Assembly (NCBI GenBank): GCA_030430725.1
Contig: JAUIKP010000040.1
Coordinates: 1-12,522 of the forward strand
Direction: 5' to 3'
DNA from: Nitrospiria bacterium
GTDB taxonomy: Bacteria; Nitrospirota; Nitrospiria; Nitrospirales; UBA8639
DNA: 12,522 bases
The translations under genes and the position numbers were made by a program. A model generated the notes under the pieces. That model ran no database searches and was not told the DNA's origin. It worked only from the letters and a program-made list of their open reading frames with translations. This document shows, in pieces, positions 1 to 8,032 of the stretch. Each line of letters starts with the position of its first letter. The first letter of the stretch is position 1.

Positions 1-198
1 GTGGAAGCCATTAATTATTTCCAACAGCAATACCCCCGTGTGCCACTCATTGTACTGACAGGATTTCCGGATATGGAAATGGCCACGGGATTTCTCAAGC
101 AGGGCATTGTGGATTATCTCGTTAAACCGGTTGAAAAAGAAAAGCTCATAAAATCTGTGGCCACCGCCATGGAAAAACGAGATCTCAATCGCTTGTAA
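1..198 (+). CDS. Response regulator receiver domain, C-terminal part (5' cut by window edge)
   Basis: This is the last 65 or so residues of a CheY-like receiver (REC) domain. The strand reading PLIVLTG carries the conserved switch Thr, and DYLVKPV carries the conserved Lys-Pro near the last beta strand. The final helix follows (KEKLIKSVATAMEKRD) and the protein ends about ten residues later. Nothing comes after the receiver, so it is either a stand-alone receiver or the last domain of a hybrid kinase. The phospho-acceptor Asp and the acidic pocket lie off the window, so they cannot be checked. The GTG at position 1 is simply the first in-frame start in the window and probably not the true start. 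A hairpin separates it from the kinase genes downstream on the same strand. A functional partnership with them is plausible but inferred. Confidence 0.85.
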   Translation: MEAINYFQQQYPRVPLIVLTGFPDMEMATGFLKQGIVDYLVKPVEKEKLIKSVATAMEKRDLNRL

Positions 199-266
199 TC
201 TAACGGGACTAACGTTTCAGCTTTTGAGGTTCTTCTGGCGGGAGAATCGTTCCCCATGAAGAAGTC

Positions 267-316
267 TATGGTATATCAAGTAAAGCCCTATCCCCTGGAT
301 AGGGCTTTCTACCATA
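267..316 (+). terminator. Two-tier hairpin after the receiver gene, probable terminator
   Basis: An uninterrupted 12-bp perfect inverted repeat (AAAGCCCTATCC at 282-293 with its complement at 297-308, 3-nt loop) sits inside a second perfect 7-bp repeat (TATGGTA at 267-273, TACCATA at 310-316), so the whole can fold as one long stem with an internal loop. It lies about 70 nt after the receiver stop and 90 nt before the kinase start. The U-tract is poor: the 3' arm ends CTTT, then CTACC. It may be a weak intrinsic terminator or a processing or stability hairpin. Confidence 0.6.
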
Positions 317-406
317 TAAACCTTGAAACCAGGGGAAACGTCTCATCCCCCCCATCCAGCCTTAGTTTCACATCATCCTCCATTCACACAGTCCAGGAGG
401 GATTCT

Positions 407-1462
407 ATGTCAACTGTTGAACCTCCGATAACCATTGCCATTCTCGGGGCCGGCAAGGGGGGAACGGCCATGCTGGAATCCTTTCTTAATTTACCCCATA
501 TCCGCCTCCTGGGTATTGCCGACACAAATCCTCACGCGCTGGGTTTTCAACTGGCCAAACTTCATAATATTCCGACAGTGTCTCACCCACTGAAACTTAT
601 TCAGGAAGACAAGTTGAATTTGATCATTGACGTGACCGGGGATCCCATTCTTCCTTCATACATTACGGAGCACAAACACAGCGGAGCTGAAGTGCTTGGA
701 GGGACCGCCGCCAAGGTTCTCTCAGAATTGATCCAGCATCAAACCGTTATCCAAACACAACTGTTTCAATCGGAAAAATTAGCCAGCATGGGAACTTTTG
801 CCTCAGGGATTGCCCATGACATTAATAACCCGCTGTATGTCATTTTGGCGATGGCCGAAGAAATTCAGGAGGAAACCAATCTCGATCGCATTCGACTCCA
901 TGCCGCCAGCATCCATGAAGCGGCTCAACGCATTCAAGCCATTTCACGAAATATCACTGATTATGTTCGCACCTCCAGTCATCAGGAACTCGAAACAATC
1001 GACCTCCATGCCAGACTGGATGAAGCCTTAAGCATTTCCAGATTTGCGACAAAATTTCGAGAAATCACCGTTCAGAAACACTACCAAAACGGCTTGTCCG
1101 TCCAGGCTAAACCCGAAGAAATGCTCCAGGTATTCATCAATCTTATAACTAACGCCATTCATGCCATGGAAGAAAAAGGCAGCCTCACCATTACCACCTC
1201 ACACAGCAACGGAACGGTTCAGATTGCTATCAGCGATACCGGCTGTGGCATTTCGCCGGAACACCTCCCAAACATTTTCAATCCCTTCTTTTCCACTAAA
1301 CCTAAAGGCCAGGGGACGGGCCTCGGACTCTATAACGTCAAAACAATTGTCAAAAAATATCATGGGGATCTTCAGGTCGAGAGCGAACAGGGGAAAGGCA
1401 CCACGTTCCGATTGTCCTTTCCCACCCTTCCTCCTGCAGAAAATAAGGTGTCCGGTGGATAA
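407..1462 (+). CDS. Soluble sensor histidine kinase with N-terminal Rossmann (NAD(P)-binding type) domain
   Basis: Start ATG 407 is chosen because AGGAGG (395-400) lies 6 nt upstream; an in-frame ATG at 323 has no such site. The protein is 351 aa with no membrane segment. Residues about 8-105 look like a Rossmann domain: first strand ending in GAGKGG (G14, G16, G19, the GxGxxG loop), an acidic D39 at the end of strand 2 where NAD-type folds hold the ribose, then a strand IIDVTGDP. Residues about 118-190 are a HisKA dimerisation domain with phospho-acceptor H137 in GIAHDINNP. About 225-345 is a HATPase_c domain with N-box N245/N249, G1 box DTGCG (D277) and G2 box GQGTGLGL. All catalytic boxes are intact. 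The input domain resembles dehydrogenase cofactor domains rather than PAS or GAF, so NAD(P)(H) or a related ligand is the inferred signal. The gene overlaps the next kinase by 8 nt. Confidence 0.88.
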   Translation: MSTVEPPITIAILGAGKGGTAMLESFLNLPHIRLLGIADTNPHALGFQLAKLHNIPTVSHPLKLIQEDKLNLIIDVTGDPILPSYITEHKHSGAEVLGGTAAKVLSELIQHQTVIQTQLFQSEKLASMGTFASGIAHDINNPLYVILAMAEEIQEETNLDRIRLHAASIHEAAQRIQAISRNITDYVRTSSHQELETIDLHARLDEALSISRFATKFREITVQKHYQNGLSVQAKPEEMLQVFINLITNAIHAMEEKGSLTITTSHSNGTVQIAISDTGCGISPEHLPNIFNPFFSTKPKGQGTGLGLYNVKTIVKKYHGDLQVESEQGKGTTFRLSFPTLPPAENKVSGG

Positions 1463-3926
1463 ATCTGAACCTAAACCTGCCAAAAGAAAAAAAGGACTGA
1501 CCAAAAAACTGGTTCTGTCCATGCTGTTGGTCGGTGCCCTCCCTTTGATCATTGGACTCCTGTTGGCTTTCTACCAGGGCACACAGGAAATTCGCGAGGT
1601 CAATGGTTCTAGCTTTGAAGCTCTCGCAACAGAAACGGCCAGAAAGCTTGATCTCGTCATGGCCGATGAACTTGCTCGCACGGCCTTACTGACAACCAAT
1701 ATCAAGATCATTAAAAAACTGGAACACACCCGCGACGCCCTCAGTGAGTTGACTCCACAGGAACTGGCTCTCACTCTACAACACGAACAAGAAGCCTGGA
1801 AGGCCAAGGATCCCGACATCCTTCAAAGAATTCTGGAAGGACCCTTTGCCGAGATCCTACAACAACATATGGGGGGAACCTTTATTGACCCGGGCCATCC
1901 CATTCCGGTGATTACCCGATCTGCTACACGTGGCTTATTTATTACCGATCATGCAGGACGGGTCGTGGCCAGTCTGGATTCCGACATTCCCTACCTTCAC
2001 CGGGAGGAAGTATGGTGGAAAGGTGCATTCCATAATGGCGTCGGTCAACCGTATATAGGCGAGATAGCGTTTGATTCACTACGGGGAGTCTATACGTTTA
2101 CTCTCGCGCTACCAATCATGGATAGCTTGCGGTATGAAGCCATCGGCGTCCTTCATCGGATTTATGACGCCAAGGAATTCTTTGCCCCCTCCATCGATAT
2201 TATTCGATTTGGCAAAACCGGTCATGTCATGCTCATTGACAGCCGTGGCGTCGTCCTGAGCTGCCCGATCCTTCCCACCGGCACCTCCATTAGTGACACA
2301 CGCCTTATTCCCCTCGTCACACCCCTGCATGCCGGATGGACTCCAGCTCCAAGCGATGGGCATGGGGGCACTGCAGCTTCCATCATTGGATTCTCCCCCC
2401 TGAGCAATACCAATCAGATTACCGAATCCTCTACCGGCCAGACCTGGCATATGTTTGTCTGGCAGTCATCTGGGGAGGTCTTTGCCCCCATAGAGCATTT
2501 TTTTAAATGGACAGCCGCTTTCGGATTACTCGGAGTGTCACTGCTCGTCACATTGGGCTATATCGCAGCCAATCGAATTGCCGCACCCATTCGTCGTCTT
2601 CAGGAGGCTGCCCGGCAAATCGGCAGAGGAGAATATCGAGAGCCCATTATCTTGTCCACTGGAGACGAGATTGAGGAATTGGCCGATGAGGTCAATCGCA
2701 TGAACCAACAACTGGCTTCACAGTTCGCCGGGCTGGAAAGCCAAGTTGAGTTGAAAACCCAGGAAGTGAAATACCTTGAGGAGTCCACCATAAAAATTCT
2801 GGATAATGTGCCCGACCCGGTCCTCATGATTGGTCCAGACGAACACATCGAATATTTGAATAAGGCCTCAAAAGAAGCCTTCGCCGCCACTAACGGCGAG
2901 ATCATCGGCACCCCACTGTTTCAAATTTTCTCCTTGGACCCTGCGACACAAGACCGCCTTAAACAAGAAATGCATGCGGTCCAGGTTATGGAACCTACAT
3001 CTTCAGACAATACGAAGACCAATCCATCCAAAACCTCGTTGCAGGATCCTCTGATTCCCACGAATTGGGCCCATTCAGGCGCCAATCGCCAGGAAATTCG
3101 TATTAATCAGCGAACGTTCCGGTACCGTTGGTTTGGTGTTCAGTCCCGACCAGGAAGGGGGCCAAGTGCCGGATTGGTATTACGAGATACGACGGAGGAA
3201 AGTATTCTGCAAGACCGAGTCATCCAAGGGGAAAAACTTGCAAGTTTGGGCGTTCTCAGTGCCGGAATTGGACATGAACTCAATAACCCTTTAGTCGGAG
3301 TCATTGGATTAGGTGAAGCGATACAAGAGGAGACCAACCCTGAGCAAATCAAAGAATATGCAAAGGGCATTGTCCAACATGGAAAACGTATGGCTTCCGT
3401 CGTCCGAGACTTTACCGGTCAATCCGGAGAAAAATTGACTGAAGGCCAAACGCTCATTAACCTCAATGAACTGTTAGAGCAATCTCTGGCTACCGTTACG
3501 GAACTCTTCCCATCAGTCCCAGTAGAAATCCAGACTCACCTGGGGCCTATTCCGCTCATTCAGGGAAAAGCCTTGGAACTCGGGCAGGTCTTTACCAACA
3601 TCATCACCAATGCGTTTCAAGCAATGAAAGAAGGTGGAAAACTTGATATTTCAACGGAAACGTCGGGACATGATTTGGAAATCCGCATTAACGACACGGG
3701 GCCCGGCATCGCCCCGGCGCATCTGCCCAGAGTCTTTGATCCATTTTTTACAACTAGGGGGCAGGGAGAAGGATCTGGCTTGGGCCTCACCGTGGCCTAT
3801 CGAATTATTAATAAATTAGGCGGACATATTCGAATGGAAAGTGAAGAGAGCCAGGGGACGACCTGCGTGATTACCTTCCCTGTCTCGAATGCCCAGCTGG
3901 CCAAGGAAAGGAGTTCGACATCATGA
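1455..3926 (+). CDS. Transmembrane sensor histidine kinase (dCache-HAMP-PAS-HisKA-HATPase)
   Basis: Start GTG 1455 is preferred: AAGGTG lies 5 nt upstream and the resulting N terminus is a short Lys/Arg-rich tail leading straight into the first membrane helix. The frame stays open upstream to 1161, but that stretch lies inside the previous gene. The protein is 823 aa. TM1 is at about 19-39. Residues 41-348 form a long periplasmic region that looks like double Cache (LFITDHAGRVVASLD and HVMLIDSRGVVLS are its typical strands). TM2 is at about 350-372, HAMP at 372-425, a coiled linker, then PAS from about 443. HisKA has H607 in GIGHELNNP, and HATPase_c has N719, D747 (DTGPG) and GSGLGL. It should sense a small periplasmic ligand and phosphorylate an unlinked or upstream receiver. 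The HisKA segment is strikingly like that of the preceding kinase, implying duplication of the core. Its stop overlaps the next start (ATGA). Confidence 0.92.
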   Translation: MDKSEPKPAKRKKGLTKKLVLSMLLVGALPLIIGLLLAFYQGTQEIREVNGSSFEALATETARKLDLVMADELARTALLTTNIKIIKKLEHTRDALSELTPQELALTLQHEQEAWKAKDPDILQRILEGPFAEILQQHMGGTFIDPGHPIPVITRSATRGLFITDHAGRVVASLDSDIPYLHREEVWWKGAFHNGVGQPYIGEIAFDSLRGVYTFTLALPIMDSLRYEAIGVLHRIYDAKEFFAPSIDIIRFGKTGHVMLIDSRGVVLSCPILPTGTSISDTRLIPLVTPLHAGWTPAPSDGHGGTAASIIGFSPLSNTNQITESSTGQTWHMFVWQSSGEVFAPIEHFFKWTAAFGLLGVSLLVTLGYIAANRIAAPIRRLQEAARQIGRGEYREPIILSTGDEIEELADEVNRMNQQLASQFAGLESQVELKTQEVKYLEESTIKILDNVPDPVLMIGPDEHIEYLNKASKEAFAATNGEIIGTPLFQIFSLDPATQDRLKQEMHAVQVMEPTSSDNTKTNPSKTSLQDPLIPTNWAHSGANRQEIRINQRTFRYRWFGVQSRPGRGPSAGLVLRDTTEESILQDRVIQGEKLASLGVLSAGIGHELNNPLVGVIGLGEAIQEETNPEQIKEYAKGIVQHGKRMASVVRDFTGQSGEKLTEGQTLINLNELLEQSLATVTELFPSVPVEIQTHLGPIPLIQGKALELGQVFTNIITNAFQAMKEGGKLDISTETSGHDLEIRINDTGPGIAPAHLPRVFDPFFTTRGQGEGSGLGLTVAYRIINKLGGHIRMESEESQGTTCVITFPVSNAQLAKERSSTS

Positions 3927-4525
3927 CAAACGTACAAAAGAGCAGGAACGGCTTGTCTATGGCATTTCTGGCCATTCTCTTCATTGGAATAGGCTTTTCT
4001 TCATCTCTTCAAGCAAGTGATTCCAACGCCATGAAAAATCTATCACCGGAGAAAGTGGCAGATTTCATTCATTCCATCGTTGAGGCGGACCGCCACGTCT
4101 ACACGACGCATATCGTAAAGAGAATGCAGGACCAAGGCGTGGTGGTGGCACGAGAAGATTGGGAAAACAAAAACGCCATTCCCCTTCCAGCACAGTTTCT
4201 CCATATTTCCAGCAAATTGGTTGCGGAATCAGGACACGGCATTCGATTCCGTTTAATTAGTCTGTGGCCAATCTATCGAAGAAATGGACCTGCAACGGAC
4301 TTCGAACGAAAAGGTCTGGAACAACTTTCGCTCAACCCAGATACGCCTCGACGTGGAATTGTTTCCACGGGGAAAAAGCGCTTATTTCAGGCTATTTATG
4401 CCGACAAAGCGATTAACGATACCTGCACGACGTGCCATAATGCTCACCCCTTAAGCCCCAAGCGTGACTTCAGAAAAGGCGACGTCATGGGAGCCATTGT
4501 CATTACCATACCCCTGGAGGACTAA
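3923..4525 (+). CDS. Exported Tll0287-like (DUF3365) c-type haem protein, probable redox or gas sensor partner
   Basis: The protein is 200 aa. A signal peptide (hydrophobic 13-28, likely cleavage after SLQA at residue 31) places it in the periplasm. One haem-c site CTTCH is present (C168, C171, H172). The segment around VYTTHIVKRMQDQGV and the later IPLPAQFLH are typical of the Tll0287-like/DUF3365 fold, a PAS-like haem domain found free or as the input part of histidine kinases. In the cyanobacterial Tll0287 structure, as I recall, the distal haem ligand is a Cys; here the two haem Cys are the only cysteines, so any distal ligand must be another residue. The start overlaps the kinase stop by 4 nt, a sign of translational coupling. 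I infer that it works with the membrane kinase as a separate haem sensor subunit. A general electron carrier is the alternative. Confidence 0.85.
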   Translation: MTNVQKSRNGLSMAFLAILFIGIGFSSSLQASDSNAMKNLSPEKVADFIHSIVEADRHVYTTHIVKRMQDQGVVVAREDWENKNAIPLPAQFLHISSKLVAESGHGIRFRLISLWPIYRRNGPATDFERKGLEQLSLNPDTPRRGIVSTGKKRLFQAIYADKAINDTCTTCHNAHPLSPKRDFRKGDVMGAIVITIPLED

Positions 4526-4633
4526 CTTCCGGCACGGGTTTCCCACGAGCTCCATTTTCACACATGCATAGTACGCTTCCCCTGTTTCAGGTACGATTTT
4601 AATCTCCGTTATGACAAGGAATCGGTAGGAAAC

Positions 4634-6127
4634 TTGTTACGATCTCCCATTGTCCAATTTGTGATTGGACTCGTTCTCACGACTCCTGCTTGGGGCTTTG
4701 ACCATCAGCCCGCATCTTTTTCCTCCGTCCCCGTGGTTATTGAGAATATCATCCAGGACATTCGCGAACTGAGCCATCCAGTGTATCAAGGTCGGCAGGC
4801 CGGCACGGATGGTAGCTTGCAATCGGCCGACTACCTGGTTGATCGCTTCAAATCCCTCGGCTTACAACCGGCTAGCCACTTTTCAAAACAAGAACAGGCT
4901 CGTAATTGGTTGCAACAACGGTCCATGACCGCGGTTCAATTGCTGGAGCCATCCACCATCACCCTTTCCCTCATTCATGCAAACCGGCCGTCAATGACGA
5001 TGACACTTCTTCCGGGTCACGAGTTTCTGCCAATCTTGGATTCTCCTTCATCAAGAACCATAGCCAGAGTCGTCTTTGTGGGATACGGCATTGTCGACCC
5101 TGCCCGCGGAATAGATGAGTATCAGGGAATGAATGTCGACAACCGCATCGTCCTATTTCTCCGGGGAAAACCCCCTTCCTACCCGGGGTGGGTCAGCCAT
5201 GAAGAAAAAGCGACCATCGCCAAAGAACGAGGTGCGGTAGGCTATTTAACGACAACCGGCCCACTGTTTGGTCGTTATGAAGCACGCAAAGGTCTGGGGC
5301 AGGCTCCTTTGGCAATCTATGGGGAAACATCCGATAACCGTCCCATCCCTGGGGCATGGATACATGGGAAAATTCTTGACCAGGCCTTAAACGCAACCAA
5401 TGACTCGCTCGAAGCCCTGCAACATGCCGCCAACGATATCGGGACTTTTCGTAACAAATCACTCCCGCTTCTGGTCCAATTCCAGTGGGAAAGCCAAAGT
5501 CATCCAGGAACGCTGACCAATGTCATCGGCATGTTACCGGGACGCGATCAAAACCTACGCAAAGAACTCATCCTCATCGGTGCGCATCGCGACCACTTTG
5601 GCCGGCAATCGGGCTTGCTTTTTCCTGGAGCCGATGACAATGCATCCGGAACATCCGTGATGTTGGAATTAACCAGGATGCTCTCCCAACGCACCACTGC
5701 AACTAAGCGGACCGTTGTCTTCCTGTCTTTTGATGGAGAAGAACGAGGTCTACTGGGATCGACGCTCTATGTCAGCAATCCGGCCGTTCCTTTGGATCAA
5801 ACGGTCGCCATGATTAATCTTGATCATCTAGGAGCGGGGGATGGAAAACTGACGGTTGGAGTCACTCGAATGGATAAAACGCTGGCTCAGCAAGCAGCCG
5901 ACCGGGTGGGAGTAGGCGACGATATTCAAATGTATGGATATTTTCCAGGGGGCGATCATATCCCTTTTTTTGAGGCCGGGGTGCCGACCGTGACCGTTGT
6001 CAGCAGCGGCAGGCACCCCCATTTTCATCAACCATCTGATACCCTGGAGTCCATTCAACCCGCAAATTTGGCGATCGCGACCAAATTTCTCTTTTCACTG
6101 ATTTCCCTGTTAGCTGACAAGCCGTAA
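4634..6127 (+). CDS. Secreted M28-family zinc aminopeptidase with PA-domain insert
   Basis: The start is TTG 4634, the only start that keeps the whole signal peptide (hydrophobic to about residue 21, TTPAWG). AGGA lies 3 nt upstream, rather close. The protein is 497 aa. A PA-type insert spans roughly 130-270 (VVFVGYGIVDP, then ERGAVGYLTTTG). The M28 catalytic core follows from about residue 295 with all the expected metal and catalytic residues: H318 and D320 (AHRDH), D334/D335 (GADDNASG), catalytic pair E369-E370 (DGEERGLLGS), D397 (NLDHLG) and H465 (FHQPSDT). It should remove N-terminal residues from peptides outside the cytoplasm using two zinc ions. It stands 108 nt after the haem protein gene without an obvious terminator between, so read-through is possible, but the functions look unrelated. 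Confidence 0.9.
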   Translation: MLRSPIVQFVIGLVLTTPAWGFDHQPASFSSVPVVIENIIQDIRELSHPVYQGRQAGTDGSLQSADYLVDRFKSLGLQPASHFSKQEQARNWLQQRSMTAVQLLEPSTITLSLIHANRPSMTMTLLPGHEFLPILDSPSSRTIARVVFVGYGIVDPARGIDEYQGMNVDNRIVLFLRGKPPSYPGWVSHEEKATIAKERGAVGYLTTTGPLFGRYEARKGLGQAPLAIYGETSDNRPIPGAWIHGKILDQALNATNDSLEALQHAANDIGTFRNKSLPLLVQFQWESQSHPGTLTNVIGMLPGRDQNLRKELILIGAHRDHFGRQSGLLFPGADDNASGTSVMLELTRMLSQRTTATKRTVVFLSFDGEERGLLGSTLYVSNPAVPLDQTVAMINLDHLGAGDGKLTVGVTRMDKTLAQQAADRVGVGDDIQMYGYFPGGDHIPFFEAGVPTVTVVSSGRHPHFHQPSDTLESIQPANLAIATKFLFSLISLLADKP

Positions 6128-6321
6128 GCAGGCTGTCATCCGCAGCTTCCCACAAAGGATCTGTGCCCAGAGTGAAGGTATTTAAAGTTTGTCAAATCCT
6201 TTCAGAAAAATGGTCGGATCTTGCCGATTGGTTTACCATGATATGGCCTTACCAAACGTTCCTTCTCCTAAAATTCTCACAGGGAACATGCAGACTATTA
6301 CCACACTTTTCCCGCTGTCCT

Positions 6322-6960
6322 TTAATCTTTTTCTTGTTTCACTTTTTCGACGGTCTTTTCTTTGATCACTTCAATTTCAAGAATGATTTCGACCTCATCA
6401 CCCACGAGCATTCCACCACTATCTAATAATTTGCTGAATTTCATGCCGAAATCCTTTCGGTTCAGCGTGCCGCCGGCAGTGAAGCCAGCCCGTGTATTGC
6501 CCCAAGGATCCTGAGCGACCCCATTAAACGTCCCGACCAATGTGATCTCTTTGGTGACGCCCAACAAAGTCAAATCTCCGACGGCGGTGTAGTCGTCTCC
6601 GGTTTTCTTGTAACTTTTCATGGTATAGGTCATAGTCGGAAACTTTTGAACGTCAAAAAAGTCCGGGCTTCGTAAATGCTCATCCCGTTTTTGATGATCC
6701 GTCGTAACCGAGGAGGTCTGGATGACCGCTTCAATGGTTTTGAATTCCTTCTCCTCTGCGTCCATCTCCACGATTCCTGAATATTCGGTAAACTTGCCAT
6801 TCGTTTTGGACACCACCATATGGGCAACTTGAAATCCAACCCTGGAATGATCATGGTCCAGTTTCCATTTTGCCATTTCTGCAATCGAAGCGGTAACAAA
6901 CCCAAAACCAACGATCAGAACTGTTCCAATACCAAAACACACTTTCGAAACCTTCCGCAT
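6322..6960 (-). CDS. YceI-family periplasmic lipocalin-like protein
   Basis: Start ATG at 6960 is set by AGGAGGT (6967-6973) 6 nt upstream; the frame is open further upstream but that part is leader. The protein is 212 aa, with a signal peptide (hydrophobic 9-24, cleavage likely after TASIA at 27) and mature N terminus EMAKWKLDHDHSRVGFQVAH, the hallmark opening of YceI. Further family motifs are DEHLRSPDFFDVQKFP, VGDLTLLGVTKEI and NRKDFGM. YceI proteins are beta-barrels that bind long isoprenoid-like lipids in the periplasm; the physiological role is unsettled. The C terminus is rich in Lys and Glu (IKEKTVEKVKQEKD), a charged tail beyond the barrel. It lies 107 nt after the CxxC protein gene on the same strand, with a hairpin in the spacer. 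Convergent with the peptidase. Confidence 0.92.
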   Translation of the reverse strand: MRKVSKVCFGIGTVLIVGFGFVTASIAEMAKWKLDHDHSRVGFQVAHMVVSKTNGKFTEYSGIVEMDAEEKEFKTIEAVIQTSSVTTDHQKRDEHLRSPDFFDVQKFPTMTYTMKSYKKTGDDYTAVGDLTLLGVTKEITLVGTFNGVAQDPWGNTRAGFTAGGTLNRKDFGMKFSKLLDSGGMLVGDEVEIILEIEVIKEKTVEKVKQEKD

Positions 6961-6982
6961 CACATAACCTCCTGTGCAATTT

Positions 6983-7008
6983 GAAGCCATACTGGTTGTA
7001 TGGTCTTC
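6983..7008 (-). repeat. Leader hairpin upstream of the YceI ribosome binding site
   Basis: On the - strand GAAG-A-CCATAC, loop AACCA, GTATGG-CTTC forms a 10-bp stem with one bulged base (arms at 6983-6992 and 6998-7008 in + coordinates). It sits about 9 nt upstream of the AGGAGGT of the YceI gene, in the spacer after the CxxC gene. It is followed by no U-run, so termination is unlikely. It could be an operator dyad, or an intercistronic hairpin protecting or separating the two messages. Confidence 0.45.
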
Positions 7009-7067
7009 GTTCATGAAACCAACAGGACATGACCTAGGAATCATCCATCCTATGCTTCGAGAATGAT

Positions 7068-7724
7068 TTATACGACCCACGAACTGTCCTTGCCGGAAGC
7101 TGGACCATCCAGCCATTCGTCAATGAGTGAAACCATCACCCCCGTAGGTTGATACCCCTGCGTCAATCTGATGTGGTCATTACCATTTTGCCCAAGCAGC
7201 GCTGGGAAACCACTCACACCCAATTGGCGGGCCCGATCAAACTCCTGCCAGACCGATTGTTTCATCCCAGAATCATAAAACCATTCCAAAAACCTGCCTT
7301 GATCAATACCCTGAGTACCGGCAAGATTCGCCAAAATCTCTGGGTGCGTGACATCTTTGTTTTTTACGTAAAATGCTTCCTGCACAGTATTCAAAAACAC
7401 AAATTCCTTATCCGGAGCCAATTGCCGAATCACCATCATCGCTCGTGATGGCGGTTCGGTGTCATACATGAACGAAGGGTCCGGATTAAAATTAAAGTTA
7501 AATGGCTGACCCGTTCGTTCATGGACCGCATGCCAATGGTTGAGAATGTAGGCACGCCGTCTCTCATCAAACCGTTCAGTATTGCCGGGGCGCAAACCAC
7601 CCAACAATACCTTGATCGGGACACGATCGCAATATCGCCGAACGATTTCGTCAATGACTGGTGAAAACCCCCAGCACCACGAACACATGGGATCAACCAC
7701 ATAGATAAGCGATTTCACCATCAT
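7068..7724 (-). CDS. DsbA/FrnE-like thioredoxin-fold protein with CSWC active site, cytoplasmic
   Basis: The protein is 218 aa from ATG 7724, which has GGTGG 5 nt upstream. GTG 7733 (AGGGAG 4 nt upstream) and ATG 7721 are alternatives. The N terminus reads LIYVVDPMCSWCWGF, a thioredoxin-fold first strand with redox pair C14-x-x-C17 and no signal peptide. A helical insert follows (about 45-150), and the cis-Pro loop is VSGFPALL (P174). This matches the DsbA-family subgroup of COG3531 type, relatives of FrnE, which act as cytoplasmic disulfide oxidoreductases or isomerases. The 2-hydroxychromene-2-carboxylate isomerase branch of this fold is less likely because both active-site Cys are kept. 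It is first of a - strand pair with YceI and divergent from the sigma-54 activator. The substrate is not deducible. Confidence 0.82.
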   Translation of the reverse strand: MMVKSLIYVVDPMCSWCWGFSPVIDEIVRRYCDRVPIKVLLGGLRPGNTERFDERRRAYILNHWHAVHERTGQPFNFNFNPDPSFMYDTEPPSRAMMVIRQLAPDKEFVFLNTVQEAFYVKNKDVTHPEILANLAGTQGIDQGRFLEWFYDSGMKQSVWQEFDRARQLGVSGFPALLGQNGNDHIRLTQGYQPTGVMVSLIDEWLDGPASGKDSSWVV

Positions 7725-8032
7725 GTCTACCACCTGGCTCCCTCGGTGACCTGCCCGAACATACCCAACCGATTATTGCCCAACAAATGAAATCAAAATA
7801 CTTTACCACAACGGCTTTATGTAACTTATCAATTTTCTCTCAAGGTTTCTTGTAGATTTCATGTAGCTTCGTGTGTTTCTGAAGAACCGCCTGGCAACTC
7901 CCTCCCCTTAGGAACCTAATGGAATGCGCTACCATAGTCTGTGAAATTGCAGCATCCTCGAACCAATAACCGCCCAATCTTTACACTCCTCAAACCAATG
8001 GATCATAATAAGGTTCTTAATTGGGAGACGCT
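7725..8032. other. Divergent intergenic region between CxxC protein and sigma-54 activator
   Basis: About 300 nt without a gene, which must hold promoters for both directions. I see no convincing sigma-70 or sigma-54 box. Two short items are visible. One is a direct repeat TGTAGaTTTC / TGTAGcTTC at 7851 and 7862, spaced 11 bp (one helical turn). The other is CTGTGAAA at 7939-7946, a 7/8 match to the half-site TTRYGAAA found upstream of the OsmC gene; its right half is poor. Either may be chance. Confidence 0.4.

Noticed and set aside
323..406. 28-residue N-terminal extension of the Rossmann kinase from ATG 323
   Set aside because: Pro/His-rich, unlike any domain, and ATG 407 has a perfect AGGAGG 6 nt upstream.
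1161..1454. 98-residue upstream extension of the membrane kinase
   Set aside because: It lies in another frame of the preceding kinase's conserved ATPase domain and would put unrelated sequence before the first membrane helix.
2109..2450. Antisense open frame of 113 residues
   Set aside because: Lies opposite the dCache region of a well-supported kinase and has no recognisable content.
6163..6426. An 87-residue open frame in the peptidase-YceI spacer
   Set aside because: Runs into the YceI gene on the other strand, has no ribosome site and low-complexity Phe/Leu content.
6961..7116. Longer YceI reading frame starting inside the CxxC gene
   Set aside because: The start at 6960 has a perfect ribosome site and a proper signal peptide; the extension would bury it.
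7889..7905. TGGCAACTCCCTCCCCT as a second sigma-54 promoter before the activator gene
   Set aside because: It has the GG element but lacks the invariant GC at -12.
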